From Nonomuraea sp. NEAU-A123 (GTDB lineage Bacteria > Actinomycetota > Actinomycetes > Streptosporangiales > Streptosporangiaceae): 64,000 nucleotides of DNA. Below are positions 35,477 through 43,653 of the stretch, one piece after another. The stretch's first letter is position 1, and each line of letters starts with the position of its first letter. Under the pieces are notes generated by a model, which saw nothing but the letters and a program-made list of their open reading frames with translations, searched no databases and was not told the origin of the DNA. Location: the NCBI RefSeq assembly GCF_018603905.1, contig NZ_JAHFZZ010000008.1, positions 494,581 to 558,580 of the forward strand. Direction: 5' to 3'. A program made the translations under genes and the position numbers.

Positions 35477-35489
35477 AAGAAAGTTTCTT
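35477..35489. promoter_or_regulatory. Candidate ROK operator between the ROK gene and the sugar ABC operon
   Basis: AAGAAAGTTTCTT has perfect 6-bp arms around a central G. It lies in an AT-rich island (35468-35500) between the divergent repressor and binding-protein genes. AT-rich GAAA/TTTC dyads are typical ROK operators. A related TTGTT...AGTTTA sequence (41476-41491) lies upstream of the second ROK gene. Confidence 0.5.
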
Positions 35490-35570
35490 GTTAGTTTATC
35501 AGCAGTCGTTCGGACATTGACGATCAGCCTGGTGCGGACCGCAAGCGAGCACCCGGGAAGGGAGAACCCT

Positions 35571-36902
35571 GTGAGGATCGCGCAGATCACCGCCACTACG
35601 GTCACCACGGCCGCTCTGGCCCTGGGCCTGGCCGCCTGTGGTTCCGGCGAGACGCCTTCGGCCTCGCCGAGCGCGGCGGCCTCCGCCCCCGCGTCCGGCC
35701 CCAAGTACGCGGGCAAGGAGCTGACCTTCTGGCGCCTGGGCGACAGCAACCCGGCCGCGCAGAAGTACACCGATGAACTGGTGGCCGCCTTCGAGCAGCA
35801 GACCGGCGCCAAGGTCAAGGTCGAGTGGATCCCGTGGCCGCAGGTGAACGACAAGTTCACCGCCGCGGCGGCCGGTGGCACCGGTCCCGATGTCACCGAG
35901 ATCGGCAACGACCAGGTGCCGCTCTGGCAGAGCCAGGAGGCCCTCGAGCCCGTCACCGACATCGTCGGCTCGGGCGACCAGACGCAGATCCCGAAGAACC
36001 TGATGGGCCTGGAGACGATCGACGGCGAGACGTACGCCGTGCCGTGGGGCGGCGGCAGCCGCGCGGTGCTGTACCGCGCCGACTGGTTCAAGGAGCTCAA
36101 GATCGACGTCCCGAAGACCTGGGACGACCTGATCGCCGCGGCCAAGAAGATCCAGACCAAGAAGGGCAAGGACGTCGACGGGTTCGCCTTCAACGGCGGC
36201 TCCGACGCCAACCACCTGCTGGGCGCCCTCGCCTGGACCGCCGGCGGCGAGTACGCCGTCAAGGAGGGCGACAAGTGGGTCGGCAAGCTGACCGACCCCG
36301 CCTTCAAGGCCGGCTTCGCCCAGTACACCGGCCTGGTCACCGACGGCCTGTCGAGCAAGTCGCGGCTCACCCAGAACACCACGGACATCCGCACCCGCTT
36401 CGCCAACAACAAGGTGGGCATGTACCTCACCGCGTCGTGGGACCTGCCGGGCATCGACGAGGACAGCAAGGGCAAGCTCAAGGGTGACAAGCTGGCCTTC
36501 TTCCCGCTCCCGTCCAAGGACGGCGGCGAGGCGCAGTCCTTCCTCGGCGGCAACGACATCGCCGTCTGGGGCTCCGCCAAGGAGAAGGACGCGGCCAAGG
36601 AGTTCGTGAAGCTGGCCTCCGGCAAGGAGTGGGGCGACAAGTACGCCAAGGACGGCGGCCTGCTCCCCGTCTACCCCGACGCCCTGGCCGCGCTGTCCAG
36701 CGACCCCGCCCAGGCGCCGTTCGCCGCCGCCTTCGCCAAGGCCAAGGCCTTCCCGGCCAGCCCGCACTGGACCGAGGCCAACGAGACCAAGGCGGTGCTG
36801 CAGAACGCGGCCCGCACCGTCATCGAGGGCAAGTCGTCGGCCGACGACGCGCTGGCCAAGGCCAACAAGGAACTCGAAGACATCCTCAACGCCACCTCCT
36901 AG
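35571..36902 (+). CDS. Sugar ABC transporter substrate-binding lipoprotein (DasA/NgcE-like, family 1)
   Basis: This 443-residue binding protein has a lipoprotein signal (ALALGLAAC, Cys23) from the GTG at 35571, which has a GGGAAGGGAG ribosome site; the longer frame upstream has no signal sequence. The mature part begins ELTFWRLGDSN, and GTGPDVTEIGNDQVPLW is typical of chitobiose/cellobiose binding proteins. Together with two MalFG-type permeases and a GH3 hexosaminidase, the layout matches the Streptomyces dasABCD locus. No ATPase gene is present; MsiK-type ATPases encoded elsewhere usually serve such systems. Confidence 0.9.
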   Translation: MRIAQITATTVTTAALALGLAACGSGETPSASPSAAASAPASGPKYAGKELTFWRLGDSNPAAQKYTDELVAAFEQQTGAKVKVEWIPWPQVNDKFTAAAAGGTGPDVTEIGNDQVPLWQSQEALEPVTDIVGSGDQTQIPKNLMGLETIDGETYAVPWGGGSRAVLYRADWFKELKIDVPKTWDDLIAAAKKIQTKKGKDVDGFAFNGGSDANHLLGALAWTAGGEYAVKEGDKWVGKLTDPAFKAGFAQYTGLVTDGLSSKSRLTQNTTDIRTRFANNKVGMYLTASWDLPGIDEDSKGKLKGDKLAFFPLPSKDGGEAQSFLGGNDIAVWGSAKEKDAAKEFVKLASGKEWGDKYAKDGGLLPVYPDALAALSSDPAQAPFAAAFAKAKAFPASPHWTEANETKAVLQNAARTVIEGKSSADDALAKANKELEDILNATS

Positions 36903-36906
36903 CCTT

Positions 36907-37914
36907 ATGACGAACATCTCGACGCTCGCCCGGGGTGACGGCCAGTCCGCCACCCCGCGCCGGCCGAACTCTCACCGCCCGGCCCGGGCCAGCGGGCTGC
37001 CCGCCTGGTCGGTGCCGTACGTACTGCTGATCCCCGGCCTGCTGGTGATCGGGGCGCTGCTGCTCTACCCGCTGTTCCAGGTCGGGGTCATCGCCTTCCA
37101 GAAGGTGGGCCTGGTCCAGATCAGCGGCAAGAAGCCGGCCACCTGGGTGGGCTGGGAGAACTTCACCCGCATCTTCGCCAACGACATCTTCTGGTCCTCA
37201 CTCCGCAACACGCTCCTCTTCGCCGTCATCGCGGTGTCGCTGACGCTGATCGTCGGAACGGCCGTGGGCACCCTGCTCAACAAGCTCGGCCGGAAGATGT
37301 CCACGTTCGTGGTGGTCGGCATCATGTTCGCCTGGGCCGTGCCTCCGGTGGCGCAGGGCATCATCTGGCGGTGGCTGTTCGACGCCGAGGCGGGCGTCAT
37401 CAACTGGGCGCTGAACATGCTGCCCGACTGGCTGTCGAACCTGCTCTTCGGCCGGGCCGACTGGACCGGCGAGCCCTGGCTGAACGACGCGTGGTCCATC
37501 TACATGGTGCTGATCATCTGCGTCGTCTGGGCGAGCTTCCCGTTCGTGGCCGTCTCGGTGCTGGCGGGGCTCAAGGGCATCCCGGCGGAGTTGTACGAGG
37601 CCGCGAGAGTGGACGGGTCGTCGGCCTGGCGCACGTTCAGGAAGATCACCTTCCCGCTGCTCAAGCCGGTCTTCGCGGTGCTGACCGTACTGTCGATCAT
37701 CTGGGACTTCAAGGTCTTCTCCCAGCTGTACGTGCTCATGGGCGGACCGTCGAACCGTGAGGCGTTCAACCTGTCGATCTACTCCTACGCCGAAGCGTTC
37801 CGCCCGCCGCCCAAGATGGGGTCCGGCGCGGCGATCGCCCTGGTGCTGACCGTGATCCTGCTGGCCATCACCGCGGTGTACGTCAGGCAGCTCGTCAAGC
37901 AGGAGGACATGTGA
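36907..37914 (+). CDS. Sugar ABC transporter permease (MalF/DasB-like)
   Basis: This 335-residue permease starts 4 bases after the binding-protein stop. A 35-residue cytoplasmic N-terminus is followed by six helices. The EAA loop is ELYEAARVDGSSAWRTFRKITFPLLKP. A GTG of the next gene overlaps its stop codon. The ribosome site is weak, suggesting translational coupling. Confidence 0.92.
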   Translation: MTNISTLARGDGQSATPRRPNSHRPARASGLPAWSVPYVLLIPGLLVIGALLLYPLFQVGVIAFQKVGLVQISGKKPATWVGWENFTRIFANDIFWSSLRNTLLFAVIAVSLTLIVGTAVGTLLNKLGRKMSTFVVVGIMFAWAVPPVAQGIIWRWLFDAEAGVINWALNMLPDWLSNLLFGRADWTGEPWLNDAWSIYMVLIICVVWASFPFVAVSVLAGLKGIPAELYEAARVDGSSAWRTFRKITFPLLKPVFAVLTVLSIIWDFKVFSQLYVLMGGPSNREAFNLSIYSYAEAFRPPPKMGSGAAIALVLTVILLAITAVYVRQLVKQEDM

Positions 37915-38762
37915 CCCCGCTCGCGCGCAAGCGGCTCGGTAAGATCGCGCTGAACGCGGCCGGACTCCTGGTGTTCCTGTTCGCGATCTTCCCGGTGTAC
38001 TGGATGGCCTCGACCTCGTTCAAGGCCAACGACCAGATCTTCACCACCGACTTCATCCCGTTCCCCACCCATTTCACCTTCGAGCACGTCGACCGGGTGC
38101 TGAGCGAGGGGGTGGCCGGGCACTCGATCTGGCTCTACATGCGCAACAGCGCGATCGTGGCAATCGGCACGGTGCTCATCGGGGCGGTGTTCTCGCTGCT
38201 CGCGGCGACCGCGGTGGCCCGCTTCCGGTTCAAGGGGCGCAACACGTTCCTGATCCTGCTGCTCATCGTGCAGATGATCCCGTCGGAGGCGCTGCTCATC
38301 CCGCTGTTCCTGAGCGTCAAGCGGCTGGGCCTGTACGACCAGCTCGCCGGTCTGATCGTGGTGAACGTGGGTCTCACGCTGCCGTTCGGCATCTGGATGC
38401 TGCGTACGTTCGTCGCCGCCGTGCCCAAGTCGCTGGAGGAGGCGGCCTGGATCGACGGCGCCGGGCGGTTGACCACGTTCTGGAAGGTGCTCTTCCCCCT
38501 GGTCGCGCCCGGTCTGGTGGCCACCAGCATCTTCTCGTTCATCACCGCGTGGAACGAGCTGATCTTCGCACTGGTCCTGATGAACAGCTCGGCCGGCTAC
38601 ACGATGCCCGTCGCCCTGCAGTACTTCTTCGGGCAGAAGGGCACCGACTGGGGCGCCATCATGGCCAGCTCCACGATGATGACCATCCCGGTCGTCGTCT
38701 TCTTCCTGCTGGTTCAGCGCCGCATGGTCTCCGGCCTGGTGGCCGGGGCCGTGAAGGGCTGA
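37911..38762 (+). CDS. Sugar ABC transporter permease (MalG/DasC-like)
   Basis: This 283-residue partner permease has the MalG-type layout: FPVYWMASTSFKAND after the first helix, six helices, and EAA loop SLEEAAWIDGAGRLTTFWKVLFPL. It begins in a GTGA overlap with the previous permease. The last helix is followed by the usual QRRMVSGLVAGAVKG terminus. Confidence 0.93.
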   Translation: MTPLARKRLGKIALNAAGLLVFLFAIFPVYWMASTSFKANDQIFTTDFIPFPTHFTFEHVDRVLSEGVAGHSIWLYMRNSAIVAIGTVLIGAVFSLLAATAVARFRFKGRNTFLILLLIVQMIPSEALLIPLFLSVKRLGLYDQLAGLIVVNVGLTLPFGIWMLRTFVAAVPKSLEEAAWIDGAGRLTTFWKVLFPLVAPGLVATSIFSFITAWNELIFALVLMNSSAGYTMPVALQYFFGQKGTDWGAIMASSTMMTIPVVVFFLLVQRRMVSGLVAGAVKG

Positions 38763-38837
38763 CGACCACGGATCTCGTACGGCTCGCGTAGGCGCGTGCC
38801 GTCCTGACCGTGCCCAACTTTTCTGTGATGAGGAGCC

Positions 38838-40277
38838 ATGAGTCAGAGTGATCGGGGGCTGCGCCGCCTCGCGGCCGGCACGCTGCTCGTCGCCTTCCAG
38901 GGCACCACCGCGCCCGACTGGGTGCTGCGCGAGCTCGAGAACGGCCTGGGAGGTGTCACCTTCTTCGGCTTCAACGTCGCTGACCCTGACCGGTTGCGGT
39001 CGCTGACCGCCTCCCTCCGCGCGGCCGGCGAGCCGGTCATCTCGCTGGATGAGGAGGGCGGCGACGTGACCCGCCTGGCCTACCACGTCGGCAGCCCGTA
39101 CCCGGGCAACGCGGCGCTGGGCGCGGTGGACGACGCCGAGCTGACGCACCGGGTCTACCGGGCGATCGGCTCGGAGCTGGCCGCCTGCGGCATCAACCTG
39201 GACATGGCGCCCGACGCCGACGTCAACACCGAGGCCGACAACCCGGTTATCGGCACCAGGTCGTTCGGCGACGACCCCGCGCTGGTGGCCAGGCACACGG
39301 TGGCCGCCGTTCAGGGCCTGCAGTCGGTGAACGTGGCCGCCTGCGTCAAGCACTTCCCCGGCCACGGCGCCACCCGGGTCGACTCGCACCTGGCCATACC
39401 CGTCGTGGACGTCACGCTCGACGTGCTGCGCGCTCGCGAGCTGGTGCCGTTCCGGGCGGCGATCGGCGCGGGGACCAAGTCGATCATGACCGCGCACGTG
39501 GCCGTGCCCTCCCTGACCGGCCGGACGCCGGCCACGCTGTCGCCCGCCGCGCTGACCGAGCTGCTCAGGGGCGAGCTCGGGTACGACGGCGCGGTCATCA
39601 CCGACGCGATGGACATGCACGCGATCACCAAGAGCGTCGGGCTGGCCGGTGGCGCCGTGCTCTCGCTGGCCGCGGGCTCGGACCTGATCTGCCTCGGGCC
39701 GCTGCCCACCTACGACGACGTGCGGCACATCATCGACGAGATCGTCGCCGCCGTACGGGATGGGCGGCTGCCCGCGGCCCGGCTGGAGGAGGCGGCGGCC
39801 AGGCTGGCGGCGCTGCGCGCGTGGTTCGGCTCGGCCGCTTCGCCCTCGGTCGAGCAGAACGGGGTCGGCCTGCACGCCGCCAGGCGCGCGGTGCGGCTCA
39901 CGGGCGCGATGGAGCCGCTGGTCGAGCCGCTGGTGATCGAGGTGGACACCCCGCCGACGATCGCCGTCGGCGACGTGCCCTGGGGCGTGGGGCCGTGGCT
40001 GCCCCAGGCCGAGATCATCCGGGTGAAGCCCGCGGACGCGGACGTGCCGGTGCTGCTGGCCAAGGCCACGGACCGGTCGCTGGTCGTGGTGGTCAAGGAC
40101 GCGCACCGCAACGAGGCCAGCCGCGAGCTGGTCTCGGCCCTGGTGACGGCCCGGCCCGACACGACGGTGATCGAGATGGGGCTGCCGATCTGGCGGCCCG
40201 ACAGCGCCGCCTACATCGCGACGTACGGCGCGGCCCGGGCGAACGCCCAGGCGGCCATCGAGCTGCTCACGGCTTGA
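38838..40277 (+). CDS. nagZ: GH3 family beta-N-acetylhexosaminidase (NagZ/DasD-like)
   Basis: This is a 479-residue glycoside hydrolase family 3 enzyme. The substrate-binding motif KHFPGHGATRVDSH and the nucleophile Asp in VITDAMDM mark the NagZ branch, whose catalytic His sits in the mobile DSH loop. No signal peptide is present, so it would cleave imported GlcNAc disaccharides (chitobiose) or muropeptide fragments in the cytoplasm. The C-terminal 140 residues form an extra domain seen in longer actinobacterial members. It lies 75 bases after the sugar permease and converges on the second ROK gene with an 11-base overlap. Confidence 0.88.
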   Translation: MSQSDRGLRRLAAGTLLVAFQGTTAPDWVLRELENGLGGVTFFGFNVADPDRLRSLTASLRAAGEPVISLDEEGGDVTRLAYHVGSPYPGNAALGAVDDAELTHRVYRAIGSELAACGINLDMAPDADVNTEADNPVIGTRSFGDDPALVARHTVAAVQGLQSVNVAACVKHFPGHGATRVDSHLAIPVVDVTLDVLRARELVPFRAAIGAGTKSIMTAHVAVPSLTGRTPATLSPAALTELLRGELGYDGAVITDAMDMHAITKSVGLAGGAVLSLAAGSDLICLGPLPTYDDVRHIIDEIVAAVRDGRLPAARLEEAAARLAALRAWFGSAASPSVEQNGVGLHAARRAVRLTGAMEPLVEPLVIEVDTPPTIAVGDVPWGVGPWLPQAEIIRVKPADADVPVLLAKATDRSLVVVVKDAHRNEASRELVSALVTARPDTTVIEMGLPIWRPDSAAYIATYGAARANAQAAIELLTA

Positions 40278-41448
40278 GGAGTGCCTCGCGGGCCTGGTCC
40301 AGGGCCGCGAGGACGGCGCCGCGCAGCACCGGGTTCTTGTCCGTGATCGTGGTGGTGACGACCTGGGGGCGGACCGGGCAGATGCGGGCCACGGCCTCCT
40401 CCACCCGGGTGGTGAGCGCGGTGCCGCCGGCCTGGCCCACCTCGCCCGCCAGCACGACCAGGCCGGGGTCGAGGATCACGCAGACCGCGGCCACGCCGAG
40501 CGCGAGCCGGTGCGCGACCTCGTCGAGCAACGGCTCGCCCTCGGCTCCGGCCGCCACGGCGAGCTTCACGCACTGCCCGGCGCTCTCGGCCGCGAACCCG
40601 TAGCCCCTCGCGAGCTCGCACACGGCCTCGGCGCTGACGAGCGACTGCAGACCGCCCGCGAGCGAGGGCAGCCGGCCCGGCTCGGTGCGGATGTCCTCGG
40701 GCAGCGGCACGCCGGGCACCGGCAGATAGCCGATCTCACCCGCGCTGCCCGCACGCCCCCGGTGCAGCTTGCCGCCGAGCATCACCGCGAGACCGAGGCC
40801 ACGGCTGGACCAGAGCAGCACGAAGTCGTCGAGCCCCTGGGCGGCGCCGTCGGCACGTTCGGCGATCGCGGCCAGGTTGACGTCGTTCTCGATCGTCACC
40901 TCGCGTTTGAGGTCACCGGCCAGTGCCTCGTGGATGCCCTCGTGCCAGCCGGGCAGGTCGAACGAGAAGCGCACGTCGCCGCTGCGCGGATCGACCACGC
41001 CGGGGGTGCCGATGACCACGCCGCGCAGCCGGCCGATGCTGATCTTGGCGCTGCGGCAGGCCTTCATGATGGCGCCGTGCACCACCGAGACCGGGTCGTC
41101 GAGATCGGCAGGATCGACCGTGACCTCGGCGATCGTCTGGCCGTGGATGTCGGCGACGGCCGCGGAGATCAGCTCGGGCCCCACTTCGAGCCCGGCCACG
41201 TACGCGCTGGAGGGGATCACGGAGTAGAGCGCCGCGTTGGGGCCGCGCCCGCCGGCCTGCGTGCCGACGACCTCGACCAGCCCGCGCTCCTCCAGCCTGG
41301 ACAGCGTCTGGGAGGCGGTGACCTTGGACAACCCGGTCCGATCGCCGATCTGTCCCCGCGTCATCGGACCGGTGGCCAGCAACAACTCCAACGCGGCCCG
41401 GTCGTTGATCTCCCTGAGCAGTCTGGGCACACCAGGGCGTCGCTCCAC
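40267..41448 (-). CDS. ROK-family transcriptional regulator, paralogue
   Basis: This is a second ROK repressor of 393 residues, with winged helix TRGQIGDRTGLSKVTASQTLSRL and the ROK segments ENDVNLAAIAERA and GEIGYLPVPG. It is collinear with the ROK protein at 34286-35431 over its whole length, so the two are paralogues, probably from duplication. It also lacks the zinc cysteines. I choose the GTG at 41448, which aligns with the start of the paralogue and follows a GTGGGA site; a TTG at 41466 is the alternative. Confidence 0.87.
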   Translation of the reverse strand: MERRPGVPRLLREINDRAALELLLATGPMTRGQIGDRTGLSKVTASQTLSRLEERGLVEVVGTQAGGRGPNAALYSVIPSSAYVAGLEVGPELISAAVADIHGQTIAEVTVDPADLDDPVSVVHGAIMKACRSAKISIGRLRGVVIGTPGVVDPRSGDVRFSFDLPGWHEGIHEALAGDLKREVTIENDVNLAAIAERADGAAQGLDDFVLLWSSRGLGLAVMLGGKLHRGRAGSAGEIGYLPVPGVPLPEDIRTEPGRLPSLAGGLQSLVSAEAVCELARGYGFAAESAGQCVKLAVAAGAEGEPLLDEVAHRLALGVAAVCVILDPGLVVLAGEVGQAGGTALTTRVEEAVARICPVRPQVVTTTITDKNPVLRGAVLAALDQAREALLKP

Positions 41449-41667
41449 GCTGAATCCCACCGTCAAATCGAAAAGGTTGTTGGAAGTTTAGCGCCCTGGA
41501 CCTTGCTTATCACCGCAGGTGAACCCGAGGATGCCTCACGACAGCGCCGGTCGGGCGGAGTGATCACGTACTGAAACGGTAAAGGACTGTCTGTGGTGTC
41601 CGCGCAGGCACCGCGCCTGCCGCGCTCGGATGACCTGCCCATTCTGGCGACCTTGCGCATAACCACT

Positions 41668-41690
41668 GTTGACCAGGAGGGATAATCAAC
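41668..41690. promoter_or_regulatory. GTTGA-N13-TCAAC dyad overlapping the Rrf2 ribosome site
   Basis: GTTGA (41668-41672) and TCAAC (41686-41690) are inverted arms around the AGGAGG ribosome site. The dyad ends 3 bases before the start codon of the Rrf2 gene. A regulator bound here would block both transcription and ribosome loading, consistent with autoregulation. This rests on symmetry and position only. Confidence 0.45.
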
Positions 41691-41693
41691 TAC

Positions 41694-42143
41694 ATGCGCC
41701 TTTCCGCTCGTGTCGACTACGCCCTCCGTGCTGCCGCCGAACTCGCCGCGGCCGGCGCCGGCCCGACCACCGTGGGCGAGCTCGCCAAAGAGCAGGACAT
41801 GCCCCCCAAATACCTAGAGAACATTCTGCTGCAGATGCGCCGCGCCGGTCTCGTCCGTGGTCAGCGCGGCCCGGAAGGCGGCTACGTCCTGGCCAGGGCC
41901 GCCGCCGAGATCTCACTCGCCGACGTCATCAGAGCCGTGGACGGGCCCCTGGCGAACGTCCGCGGCGAGCGTCCCGAGCACGTGGGCTACCGGGGACCGG
42001 CGGAGTCGCTGCAGCAGGTGTGGATCGCCCTGCGGGCCACCGAACGCGCCATCCTCGAGGAGGTCACGCTGGACCAGGTGGCCAGCGGCGCGCTCCCCGA
42101 CCGCGTCCGCCAGCTCGCCGCCGACCCCGCCGCCTGGGACTGA
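41694..42143 (+). CDS. Rrf2-family transcriptional regulator without iron-sulfur cysteines
   Basis: This 149-residue regulator has the Rrf2 winged helix: MRLSARVDYALRAAAELA, then LAKEQDMPPKYLENILLQMRRAGLV and the RGPEGGYVLAR wing. IscR/NsrR-type members carry three cysteines in the middle; this protein has no cysteine at all, so it resembles the CymR/YwnA-like branch that senses by protein or ligand contact. It lies directly before nei. A ribosome site lies 13 bases before the ATG, a long spacing. Confidence 0.88.
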   Translation: MRLSARVDYALRAAAELAAAGAGPTTVGELAKEQDMPPKYLENILLQMRRAGLVRGQRGPEGGYVLARAAAEISLADVIRAVDGPLANVRGERPEHVGYRGPAESLQQVWIALRATERAILEEVTLDQVASGALPDRVRQLAADPAAWD

Positions 42144-42180
42144 CCCGACGCGCGACGCGCCCGGTTCCTAGACTGGGGGC

Positions 42181-42960
42181 ATGCCCGAAGGAGATGCCGT
42201 CTACCGTACGGCCGCGCGACTCCGGGGCGCCCTCGACGGCCGGGTTCTCACCCGTTCGGACTTCCGCGTGCCCCGGCACGCCACGGCCGATCTCAGCGGC
42301 CGGACGGTCCTTGCGAGCCTGTCACGCGGCAAGCACCTGCTCACCCGCGTAGAGGGCGGCCTGACCGTGCACACGCACCTGCGGATGGACGGGAGCTGGC
42401 GGGTGCTGCCCGCGGGCCGTCGCACCGCCCCCGGCGACCAGGTGCGGCTGGTGCTGGCCAACGAACAGTGGCAGGCGGTAGGCGTGCGGCTGGGGGTGGT
42501 GGACCTGCTGAAGACCGCCGACGAGGACCGCGTCGTGGGACACCTGGGGCCCGACCTGCTCGGCGACGACTGGGATCCGGACGAGGCCGTGCGCCGCCTG
42601 CGTGAGGCGCCGGACCGGACGATCGGGGAGGCGCTGCTCGATCAGCGCAATCTCGCGGGCCTCGGCACCATCTATCGCGCCGAGACACTCTTCCTGCGCG
42701 GCCTCTGGCCATGGCGGAAGGTCGGCGACATCGAGGACCTGGACGGGCTCGTCAGGCTCGCCCAGCGGCTCCTGGCAGCGAACAAGACACACGCTGCCAC
42801 AGTGACCACCGGCGACCGCCGTCCGGGCGGCCAGACGTGGGTGTACGGCAGGGCAGGCCGCCCCTGCCGCCGATGCGGAACGCGCATCAGTCGCGGGGAG
42901 ATGGGAGCACAGCCACAGGAACGACTCGTCCTGTGGTGTGGTGACTGCCAACCGCGTTAG
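42181..42960 (+). CDS. nei: Endonuclease VIII-like DNA glycosylase (Nei2)
   Basis: This is a 259-residue base-excision repair enzyme of the Fpg/Nei family that removes oxidised pyrimidines and cleaves the abasic site. The mature N-terminus Pro-Glu-Gly (after Met removal) carries the catalytic proline and glutamate. THLRMDGSWRV contains conserved residues of the N-terminal domain, the helix-two-turn-helix region is around 150-200 (ALLDQRNLAGLGTIYRAE), and the zinc finger C-x2-C...C-x2-C is at the end (PCRRCGTRI, WCGDC). In other actinobacteria it neighbours lhr. It overlaps clgR tail-to-tail by 4 bases. Confidence 0.94.
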   Translation: MPEGDAVYRTAARLRGALDGRVLTRSDFRVPRHATADLSGRTVLASLSRGKHLLTRVEGGLTVHTHLRMDGSWRVLPAGRRTAPGDQVRLVLANEQWQAVGVRLGVVDLLKTADEDRVVGHLGPDLLGDDWDPDEAVRRLREAPDRTIGEALLDQRNLAGLGTIYRAETLFLRGLWPWRKVGDIEDLDGLVRLAQRLLAANKTHAATVTTGDRRPGGQTWVYGRAGRPCRRCGTRISRGEMGAQPQERLVLWCGDCQPR

Positions 42961-43313
42961 GCGGCCACCATGTCCTTGACTTCGGGGAACACGGAGTCGG
43001 AGATCGACCCGGGCACCGTCTCGGCAAGGGGGATGCGCTCGTGCTCCGGCGCGTCGGCCAGCACAGGAGTGGCCTGGAGCTCCGCCAGCGCGAACTGGTC
43101 GGACACCTCACGCAACACCTGCGACAACGGAACCCCGAGGGCGCCACAGATGGACGCCAGCAGCTCCGATGACGCCTCCTTCTGACCACGCTCAACCTCG
43201 GACAAGTAGCCGAGCGAGACACGCGCCAGCGTGGACACCTCACGAAGAGTGCGTCCCTGCCGCACCCTCAACCGCCTCAGCACGTCGCCGAGCAGCTGAC
43301 GCAGCAGAATCAT
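42957..43313 (-). CDS. clgR: ClgR-type helix-turn-helix regulator of Clp proteases
   Basis: This 118-residue activator begins MILLRQLLGDVLRRLR. The Cro/C1 helix-turn-helix spans about residues 10-70 with the highly conserved TLREVSTLARVSLGYLSEVERGQKEASSELL. ClgR activates clpP, clpC and related genes. The protein ends DMVAA; in streptomycetes, C-terminal alanines of ClgR-type activators are the ClpP degradation signal, so feedback proteolysis is likely. The ATG at 43313 is chosen because GGGAGGGAG lies just upstream; the open frame beyond it (to 43577) is low-complexity and coincides with a DNA repeat array. Confidence 0.93.
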   Translation of the reverse strand: MILLRQLLGDVLRRLRVRQGRTLREVSTLARVSLGYLSEVERGQKEASSELLASICGALGVPLSQVLREVSDQFALAELQATPVLADAPEHERIPLAETVPGSISDSVFPEVKDMVAA

Positions 43314-43449
43314 CTGTCGCTCCCTCCCCGGCGTGGATGGCTTCACCACGCCCCGCGCGGTCGGATCGTGCCGTCCAGTTTTCTTCTTCGGCTCGTACAT
43401 GCTCCTCGCCGTCATCATCGGGCGTCTCCGCCCCTGCCCCGCCGCTTCA

Positions 43450-43524
43450 TTACGCAATGGCTCACTTCGCGAAGACTCACTTCGCGAAAGCCCATTACGT
43501 GAAGGTTCGTCACGTGACTCGTTA
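43450..43524. repeat. Five 15-bp tandem units with palindromic cores upstream of clgR
   Basis: Five consecutive 15-bp units (43450, 43465, 43480, 43495, 43510) have cores TTACGCAA, TTCGCGAA, TTCGCGAA, TTACGTGAA and TCACGTGA; the second, third and fifth are perfect 8-bp palindromes. They lie 137-211 bases upstream of the clgR start in a 340-base gap (43314-43653) that otherwise holds no gene. Regular spacing of symmetric sites suggests cooperative binding of a regulator. The array also gives the upstream frame an artificial 5-residue SR-rich repeat. Confidence 0.8.
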
Positions 43525-43653
43525 GGCCCGCCTGCCGGGCGCTCGGTGCTTGCAGATGGCTCACGGACCTCACTCACAGCTCCACCGTACCCGTATCAAC
43601 CGACACCGCGTCAGACCGTGCCTTGGATGTTCGCTCGGGACGTAACACGGTAA

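Noticed and set aside
35432..35570. DasR operator upstream of the chitobiose-type operon
   Set aside because: No ACTGGTCTAGACCAGT-like dyad was found; only the AAGAAAGTTTCTT dyad is present.
37785..40106. A 773-codon open frame on the minus strand opposite the sugar permeases and GH3 gene
   Set aside because: It is antisense to three recognised genes, has Arg/Gly/His-rich translation with no family signal, and is the usual product of high GC content.
43314..43577. N-terminal extension of ClgR to 206 residues
   Set aside because: The added part is low-complexity and derives from the 15-bp DNA array; a strong ribosome site precedes the internal ATG that matches the family start.
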